Source: Acidobacteriota bacterium
Lineage (GTDB): Bacteria > Acidobacteriota > Terriglobia > Terriglobales > Acidobacteriaceae
Length of the DNA stretch: 8,897 nucleotides
NCBI GenBank assembly: GCA_021851625.1
Contig: JAJZCX010000043.1
Location: 1 to 8,897, forward strand
Direction of reading: 5' to 3'
Made by a program: the position numbers and the translations under genes. Numbering within the stretch: the stretch's first letter is position 1; every line of letters begins with the position of its first letter. The notes below the pieces were generated by a model. It was not told the DNA's origin. It made no database searches and saw only the letters and a program-made list of their open reading frames with translations. Below, one piece after another: positions 1 to 5,900 of the stretch.

Positions 1-894
1 CGCTGGGATGATGAGAAGCGCATGTTGACCAGCGAGTTGGCGCTGCCCACGCCCGTGGGGCCACAGGAGCGGCTGCGCTTGTACTTCGATGGCCGCAATG
101 AAAATTGGCTCCTCACAAAAACGCTCACGCCCGCCACGCCGTCGCTGGCCAGCCTGAATGTGGAGCGCGCCGTCGCCGGCGTGGAACTGCGCCTGCTCGA
201 AGGCTGGCGTTGGAACTGGTCGATGGCCGCAGAGTTTTCGGATCGAAGATTTCGTTCGCTCGCAGGCATTCCTTCCGCAGCGAATCCATTCTTCACCAGC
301 ACGGCGGGCATGGCCGTGCGCCTGGGCGTGCAGGACACGCTGCTGCGCATCCCGCAAAACCGCTTCACGCTCACCAGTAGCGCAAACGGAACGGTGGAAA
401 AATTCTTTGCCGCCCCACTCGACCGCGCGGGCATTGTGAACGGCTCCTTGTTGGCGCATTGGCTGCCTCAGGCGCGTGGCAGGGATTATGAAACCACCGA
501 GCAGGTGCGCGCAGGCGGAACCATTGGCACCGTGCCCTTTGACGATCTCTTCATGCTGGGCTTTGACCGCGACAATCCACTGTGGATGCGCGGCCACTTC
601 GGCCTGGTCAACGGCAAGAAAGGCAATGCGCCGCTGGGCAGAGACTATGTTCTATCGAACACGGAGATCGACAAGCTCCTCTCCAACGAGCCTTGGGTGC
701 ATTTGCAACTTGGGCCGTTTCTCGACACCGGCAACATCTGGGATGGCTCCGCCTACTTTGGCGCGCACGGTTGGATGACCGATACCGGCGTGCAGGCGAC
801 CATCACTGCTCCCGGACGCTTTGCATTCATCCTCGGTTATGGACGAGACCTGCGCTCCGGCGGCAATGTCTTTTACACCACCGTTACACGTTAG
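1..894 (+). CDS. Omp85/BamA-like outer-membrane beta-barrel protein, C-terminal part (5' end outside window)
   Basis: The reading frame is open from the first base and ends at TAG 892-894, giving 297 residues. The first in-frame ATG (position 22) is internal, so the true start lies to the left. The visible part looks like the C-terminal barrel of the Omp85 (bacterial surface antigen D15) superfamily, whose members insert or translocate proteins at the outer membrane. Supporting signs are alternating polar/hydrophobic strands, an RGH sequence at residues 197-199 in the place of the family's RGF/RGY loop-6 motif (context PLWMRGHFG), then YVLSNTEID as the next strand and FLDTGNIWD at 240-248, which matches the typical late-strand F-D-G pattern. 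The last residues (VFYTTVTR) end in Arg, not the common terminal aromatic, although aromatic residues lie just before. No POTRA domains are visible because the N-terminus is missing. It could be a BamA/TamA-type or two-partner-secretion-type member; I cannot tell which. It converges with the next gene, sharing bases at the stop codons. Confidence 0.75.
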   Translation, partial: RWDDEKRMLTSELALPTPVGPQERLRLYFDGRNENWLLTKTLTPATPSLASLNVERAVAGVELRLLEGWRWNWSMAAEFSDRRFRSLAGIPSAANPFFTSTAGMAVRLGVQDTLLRIPQNRFTLTSSANGTVEKFFAAPLDRAGIVNGSLLAHWLPQARGRDYETTEQVRAGGTIGTVPFDDLFMLGFDRDNPLWMRGHFGLVNGKKGNAPLGRDYVLSNTEIDKLLSNEPWVHLQLGPFLDTGNIWDGSAYFGAHGWMTDTGVQATITAPGRFAFILGYGRDLRSGGNVFYTTVTR

Positions 895-1484
895 GTGCTT
901 TTGTAAATGGCTGGGTTCAGCGCGGGATCGTTGTACATCTTCAGTTGTCGATAGAGCGTGAACCTGCGCTCGCCGCGCAGTACGGCTGCCCATAGGTGAT
1001 CCAGACACACGGCCAGATCCGCACGCTGGCGCAGCAGAATCTCCAACCGCTCCCAATTGCGCTCTGCGTGTCCCGCAGGCGCGTCCGTGCGCTCCACTTC
1101 TTCGCGTGTGTGGTGAATTTTCAAAGAAAGAATCGACAGCCGATCGAGCATCAACCCCGGCGTCTCCGAGTGCAGTTCTGCGCCGGGATTAGGCAGATTC
1201 TGTTTGGCCAGCTCGCGCAGCAGCAGGGCATCGCAACGCTCCATCTGGTCATTGCGCCGTTGGTTGATGGCATCAATGGCGCGCTTGGCCGCGGCGATTT
1301 GCGCGTCACTGGCGCGCGGCGCGCGGGCCTTGTCCTCCTCGTGCCACAGTTCGAAGTTCGCCCAGTGCAGACGCTCCAACTCCGCGAGCAAGGATGGCGG
1401 AGCCTCTACACCGGCGCGCGGCGCTGCGTGCCACTGCTGCGACCAGGCATCCAGCCTGCGCACCATCTCTGCGGAAGAAAACAT
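891..1484 (-). CDS. DUF4254 domain protein
   Basis: A 197-residue protein read from ATG (complement of 1482-1484) to TAA (complement of 891-893). The frame stays open much further upstream, but that part lies antisense to galT and has no recognisable protein character, so I place the start at the Met beginning MFSSAEMVRRL. I recognise the DUF4254 family by NFELWHEEDKAR (residues 43-54), KRAID--NQRRND (67-79, with two residues between) and the C-terminal ETPGLMLDRLSILSLKIHH (107-125). Family proteins are about 200 residues, so this one is full length. It is predicted soluble and helix-rich, with many Glu/Arg residues and no signal peptide or membrane segment. The biochemical function of DUF4254 is not known to me. 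It is divergent from galT (84-bp gap) and convergent with the outer-membrane protein gene, with a 4-bp overlap. The ribosome-binding site is weak. Confidence 0.85.
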   Translation of the reverse strand: MFSSAEMVRRLDAWSQQWHAAPRAGVEAPPSLLAELERLHWANFELWHEEDKARAPRASDAQIAAAKRAIDAINQRRNDQMERCDALLLRELAKQNLPNPGAELHSETPGLMLDRLSILSLKIHHTREEVERTDAPAGHAERNWERLEILLRQRADLAVCLDHLWAAVLRGERRFTLYRQLKMYNDPALNPAIYKST

Positions 1485-1557
1485 GTGCCTATGGTAGCGA
1501 ATCCAGCGCGGCCTTGGCTGCCCATCGCGTTTCCGGGGCGAATTGCAGTCAGCATTT

Positions 1558-1571
1558 AGGATGGAATTGTG
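1558..1571 (+). promoter_or_regulatory. Ribosome-binding site and GTG start of galT
   Basis: AGGA at 1558-1561 lies 7 bases before GTG 1569-1571. An in-frame TAG at 1557-1559 blocks any longer reading, and the ATG at 1561-1563 is in another frame, so GTG is the likely start. The resulting N-terminus (MQNIPHRRYNPL) lines up with the conserved PHRRYNPL start of bacterial GalT. Confidence 0.7.
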
Positions 1572-2600
1572 CAGAACATTCCGCATCGACGCTACAACCC
1601 GCTGCGGGGCCAGTGGGTGTTGGTCTCTCCACATCGCACGCAGCGCCCTTGGCAGGGTGAGGTTTCCCCTGCACAAACCACCGCGCCCATCGTCTACGAT
1701 CCCGGCTGTTATCTTTGTCCGGGCAATGCGCGTGCAGGCGGCCATCAAAATCCACGCTACGAAGGCATCTTCGTTTTTGACAATGATTTTGCCGCGCTGC
1801 TGCCAGAGGCTCCCGTACCCAATGCAGCGCCGCAGCACCCACTGCATCGCGCGGAACCGGAGCGTGGACTCTGCCGCGTAGTCTGCTTTCACCCCAACCA
1901 CAGCTTGACCTTGGCGCAGATGGAGACTGCCGACATCGCGCGTGTGGTGCAGGCATGGACGGAACAGTACGTCGAATTGGGCGCGCTGGATTGGATTCAG
2001 CACGTACAGATTTTTGAGAATCGCGGCGCAATGATGGGTGCCAGCAATCCGCATCCGCACGGACAAATCTGGGCCACGGAGCACATTCCCGACGAGCCGC
2101 TGGCCGAAGGCTCCATGCAGAGTGCATATCTGCGGGCACACGGGCGCTGTCTGCTCTGCGACACAGTGCAATTGGAATTGCAGCAGTCCGAACGCATCAT
2201 TTGTGCAAATGAGGAGTTTGTCGCGCTCGTGCCTTTTTGGGCGGTCTGGCCCTTTGAGGCGCTCGTGCTCAGCCGTCGCCACTGTGGAGCGCTGCCAGCA
2301 ATGGACGCAACGCAGCAGTCGGCGCTGGCCGAAATTCTGCAACGCCTGACACGGCGCTACGACAATTTATTTGCGACCAGTTTTCCGTACACTATGGGCC
2401 TGCACGCCGCGCCCACGGATGGCCAGCCGCATCCGGAGTGGCACTTTCACGCGCACTTTTATCCGCCGCTGCTGCGTTCGGCCACGGTGCGCAAATATAT
2501 GGTTGGGTTTGAGATGCTGGCCAATCCGCAGCGGGACATTACTCCGGAACAGGCAGCCGCACGCCTGCGTGAGGCCGGAGAGGCCCGGCGCACATTTTGA
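1569..2600 (+). CDS. galT: Galactose-1-phosphate uridylyltransferase (UDP-glucose--hexose-1-phosphate uridylyltransferase)
   Basis: A 343-residue cytoplasmic enzyme of the Leloir pathway that transfers UMP between glucose-1-phosphate and galactose-1-phosphate through a uridylyl-histidine intermediate. It matches E. coli-type GalT (348 residues) along its whole length: PHRRYNPLRGQW (5-16), the zinc ligands C47 and C50 in GCYLCPGN, H111 in FHPNHS, and SNPHPHGQ (159-166), where H162 is the expected zinc ligand and H164 the catalytic nucleophile. Near the C-terminus are WHFHAHFYPPLLRS and VRKYMVGFEMLA. Nothing is missing. The start is GTG (see ribosome-binding site). It is divergent from the DUF4254 gene and ends 48 bp before the 3' end of a tRNA on the other strand; no galK or galE is in the window. 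The product could help balance UDP-glucose, the substrate of the cellulose synthase encoded downstream, but the two are separated by an opposite-strand tRNA gene and so are not one operon. Confidence 0.97.
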   Translation: MQNIPHRRYNPLRGQWVLVSPHRTQRPWQGEVSPAQTTAPIVYDPGCYLCPGNARAGGHQNPRYEGIFVFDNDFAALLPEAPVPNAAPQHPLHRAEPERGLCRVVCFHPNHSLTLAQMETADIARVVQAWTEQYVELGALDWIQHVQIFENRGAMMGASNPHPHGQIWATEHIPDEPLAEGSMQSAYLRAHGRCLLCDTVQLELQQSERIICANEEFVALVPFWAVWPFEALVLSRRHCGALPAMDATQQSALAEILQRLTRRYDNLFATSFPYTMGLHAAPTDGQPHPEWHFHAHFYPPLLRSATVRKYMVGFEMLANPQRDITPEQAAARLREAGEARRTF

Positions 2601-2648
2601 ACTGGCTGTTGAGGAAACCCCGCGCTAAACCTGCGGCATTCTTCGTCG

Positions 2649-2724
2649 TGGTGAGCGCGCTGGGAATCGAACCCAGGACCCACGCATTAAAAGTGCGTTG
2701 CTCTACCATCTGAGCTACGCGCTC
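2649..2724 (-). tRNA. tRNA-Lys (anticodon UUU), CCA encoded
   Basis: The complement folds as a standard 76-nt tRNA. The acceptor stem is GAGCGCG paired with CGCGCTC (7 bp), the D stem is GCTC/GAGC with loop AGATGGTA, and the anticodon stem is ACGCA/TGCGT around loop CTTTTAA (anticodon TTT). A 5-nt variable region GGGTC follows, then the T stem CTGGG/CCCAG with loop TTCGATT. Discriminator A (complement of 2652) is followed by a genomically encoded CCA (complement of 2649-2651). All stems are fully paired. It reads away from the cellulose operon and towards galT. I saw no integrase or duplicated 3' end nearby, so there is no sign that it serves as an attachment site. Confidence 0.97.
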
Positions 2725-2773
2725 TCACCTAGTACCAATTTACTACAGTGCATCGATCCCGCTCGCGCCTGCA

Positions 2774-2791
2774 TTTCATCCCAAAATGAAA
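2774..2791. promoter_or_regulatory. Inverted repeat TTTCAT-N6-ATGAAA, possible operator
   Basis: A perfect 6-bp inverted repeat with a 6-bp spacer lies in the 215-bp gap between the tRNA-Lys gene and bcsAB, about 150 bp upstream of the bcsAB start. The shape fits a dimeric regulator site, but no convincing -35/-10 pair is visible around it and the motif matches no regulator I can name. A chance repeat is possible. Confidence 0.25.
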
Positions 2792-2905
2792 CTCTCCGGT
2801 ACGAATGCGCGAGCATTCCCATTTTTTCTCTGCTTCTATGCGCGCAGAGTATCGAGTGTCTGCCTCGCTGCCGAAAAGCGAAGTAGGAGCAGCAGTGTGT
2901 CCGTA

Positions 2906-2919
2906 CTGTTGCCCAACAG
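2906..2919. promoter_or_regulatory. Palindrome CTGTTG-CC-CAACAG in the bcsAB leader
   Basis: A perfect 14-bp palindrome with 6-bp arms and a 2-bp centre lies 20 bp before the preferred bcsAB start. The centre is too small for a good RNA hairpin loop, so if functional it is more likely a DNA-binding site. If the alternative GTG start at 2895 is used, it lies inside the coding sequence and loses much of its interest. Confidence 0.25.
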
Positions 2920-2939
2920 ATCGAAACGCGAGGGATCGG

Positions 2940-5900
2940 ATGCGTCCGCCAGAGCCTAAATCAGCCATGCCGTCGAGCACCCGCAACAACTCGGCGGATG
3001 TCGAGGCACTGTTTGCCTACATGGGCGCGCAGGAATTTCAGTATCACGATTTTTCCTCGTACCGTAGGGCTTGCAGTCTGGAACCGGAGGTGCAACCGGA
3101 ATCACCACTCGTGGATGGCTCCACGCACACCACAGAACAGCAATCGTCTCCATCCAAAGGCCCGCGCATTCGTTTTTGGCTCTCTGCGATGGTGATGCTG
3201 CCGCCTGTTGTTGTGCTACTGGCCTTGGCAGGATTGCCCTTGACTGCGCGGCCACAAATTTTGCTCTCAGCCATGTTGTTTTTTTTAGCGATCCTGCTGA
3301 ACAAATGTAGTCGAGCGCATTGGATGACGCTGCTGCTCATCTGCCTCTCCATGTTCGTTACGCTGCGTTATGCGATCTGGCGCACAGAATCTCTCGGCGC
3401 ATTTCTTGCCAACCCATCTTCGCGCTGGAATGCTCTCGACCTACTATTTATGCTCGCGCTCTTCGGCGCAGAGTTGTACGCATTTTTAGTCATGGCCCTG
3501 GGCTATCTGCAAATGTTGTGGCCTCTGCGTCGCAAGCCTGCGCCCATGCCGGACAACATCGCAGATTGGCCACACGTCGATGTGCTCATCCCCACCTACA
3601 ACGAGCCGCTGGAAGTGGTGCGCTACACTGCGCTGGCCGCCGCCAACCTGGACTGGCCAGCCAAGAAGCTGCACGTCTACATCCTCGACGACAGCCATCG
3701 GGATGCGTTCCGCATCTTTGCAGAAGAGGCCGGACTCGGCTATATCACGCGCTCAGACAATCGGCACGCCAAGGCCGGCAACATCAACCACGCCTTGCAA
3801 CAGATTGAATCACCCTTTGTCGCCATCTTTGACTGCGACCACGCGCCCACGCGCAGCTTTTTGCAGATGGCCATGGGTTGGTTCTTTCACGATCCAAAAC
3901 TGGGTCTGGTGCAGACGCCGCATCATTTTTATTCACCCGATCCATTTGAACGCAATCTGCAAAAATTCCGTACCATGCCCAATGAAGGCGAGTTGTTCTA
4001 CGGCATCATTCAGGATTGCAATGATTTTTGGGATGCCACGTTTTTCTGCGGCTCTTGCGCCGTGTTGCGCCGCTCCGCGCTGGACACCGTGGGCGGCATC
4101 GCCACGGAGACCATCACCGAAGATGCGCACACATCCCTGCGCATGCAAATGGCGGGCTGGAACACAGCCTACATCAATGTGCCGCAGGCTGCGGGTCTGG
4201 CCAGCGAACGGCTCTCTGGCCACGTGAAACAGCGCATTCGCTGGGCACGCGGCATGATCCAAGTGATGCGCACCGACAATCCGTTGTTTGCTCCCGGCCT
4301 GAATTGGCCGCAACGCCTGTGCTACTTCAACGCCATGCTGTATTTTCTCTACGCGCTGCCGCGGCTGATTTTTTTAACTGGGCCGCTCATCTATTTATTG
4401 CTCGGCCATGTCAACATTCCCGGAACATGGTCGCTGATTCTGGCTTACGCGCTGCCACACTTGGCGCTCAGCGTCCTGACCAACTCGCGTATTCAGGGCG
4501 AGCGCAGACATTCGTTTTGGAATGAGGTGTACGAGACGGTTCTGGCTCCGTACATTCTTTTGCCCACGCTGCTTGCGTTGGTAAATCCAAAGTTTGGCAA
4601 GTTTCAAGTGACCGACAAGGGCGGTGTGGTGAAAGAGGCATACTTTGATGCGCGCATTGCGCAGCCATTTTTGGTTCTGTTTTTGCTGAACGTGCTGGGA
4701 CTGGTGATGGGCATGGTGCATCTGCTGCATCCCGGCGAGGCGAATCCAGGCACGGTGCTGATGAACTCCATTTGGACGCTGTTCAACATGATGATCCTCG
4801 GTGTCTCCATGGCCGTGGCTTATGAATCGCAGCAGCGCAGACACAATGTGCGCATTGAGATGGCGCGCTCGCTGCGTATTGAAAACGGGCGCGGTGGTAT
4901 CGGAGCAGGCAAAACGGTCAACATCTCCGGCGGCGGAGCGGCCATTCATTTGGAGGTGCCGGTGGCTCTGCTGCGTGGCGACAAAGTATCCGTAATTTTG
5001 AAAACTCCGTCCGGCGAAACGGCACTGCCCGCGCGTGTGCTCCTATTACGCGGAAAAAATCTGCGCGTTCAGTTTGACAATCTCAGCATTGCAGAGCAGG
5101 AGCAACTGACCATGGCCATGTTCTCCCGCGCCGACACGTGGCTGGATTGGAGCAAGAATGTCACCACCGATCGTCCTCTGCTGAGTCTGATGCAGCTTGC
5201 GTGGATTGCCTTGCAAGGCGTCGCGCTCACGCTGCGCGGCTTGCTACAAGCGCGTGATGAGGATACGAATGGTCCGCAACACCGTCCAGCCTCTGCCGCC
5301 GTGCAAAGCATGCTTTTGCTGGCGGTATTGTTTGGATTGGGTGCATCCAAAGCGCGAGCGCAAACAATCATCACGCCTGCGCCAACAGGTGCTTTGCAAT
5401 CGGCCTCTGCCGCCTCTGCCAGTCAGTTTCAAGAGCAATTCACACTGCGGGATTTAGGCGCGCAAGATGCCGTGGTCCTGCGCGGCGTGGAAAGCTCCAC
5501 TCAGTTCTTCTTTGCGCTGCCGCAGACCGACGTAGCCACTTCCGCCACGCTGCAATTGCGCTGTCGCTTTTCTCCATCACTGCTGCCTGCGCTCAGCCAC
5601 GTCAGCATCTCTCTGAATGGTTCACTCTTTGCCGTGGCTCCAATGCCGCAGCCGGGGCAGGATCCGGCCTTTGTGCAAACACTCAACATTCCCGCTGAGT
5701 TATTGGCCCATACGAACGTGCTGAGCTTTGAGTTCATCGGCCACTACGCTCCCAGTGATGAAGACCCCTCCAACACTACGCTCTGGTTCCGACTCGATCC
5801 GGCAACTTCCGTGCAAATCTCTGGCAGCCGCATGCCGCTGACCAATGATTTGCGCCTGCTTCCCATTCCATTTTTTGATCCAGACCTCGTGCAGGCGCAG

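Noticed and set aside
1485..2342. Upstream extension of the minus-strand frame that contains the DUF4254 gene (would make a 483-residue protein).
   Set aside because: This part lies wholly opposite galT (and the short gap before it), has no family-like sequence and is rich in Cys, His and Arg as expected of an antisense shadow; the DUF4254 homology begins only after the Met at 1484.
2601..2648. Possible terminator between galT and the tRNA, from CCGC/GCGG arms in the gap.
   Set aside because: The stem is only 4 bp with a 9-nt loop and is not followed by a T run on either strand.
2649..2724. tRNA-Lys as a possible integration site for a mobile element carrying the cellulose genes.
   Set aside because: No integrase and no repeated copy of the tRNA 3' end was seen in the window, and the cellulose genes lie on the 5' side of the tRNA, whereas integration is usually at the 3' end.
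2725..2760. TAGTAA box on the minus strand as a -10 element for the tRNA-Lys promoter.
   Set aside because: It lacks a recognisable -35 box at the right distance, so I could not support a promoter call.
2805..2939. Extra 45 N-terminal residues of BcsAB from ATG 2805.
   Set aside because: No ribosome-binding site precedes ATG 2805 or ATG 2838 and the encoded residues resemble no part of BcsA; a better-placed start exists downstream.
5391..5420. Short GCCTCTGCC repeats just after the BcsA/BcsB junction.
   Set aside because: Only a few imperfect copies; they encode an Ala/Ser-rich linker and are explained by codon choice.
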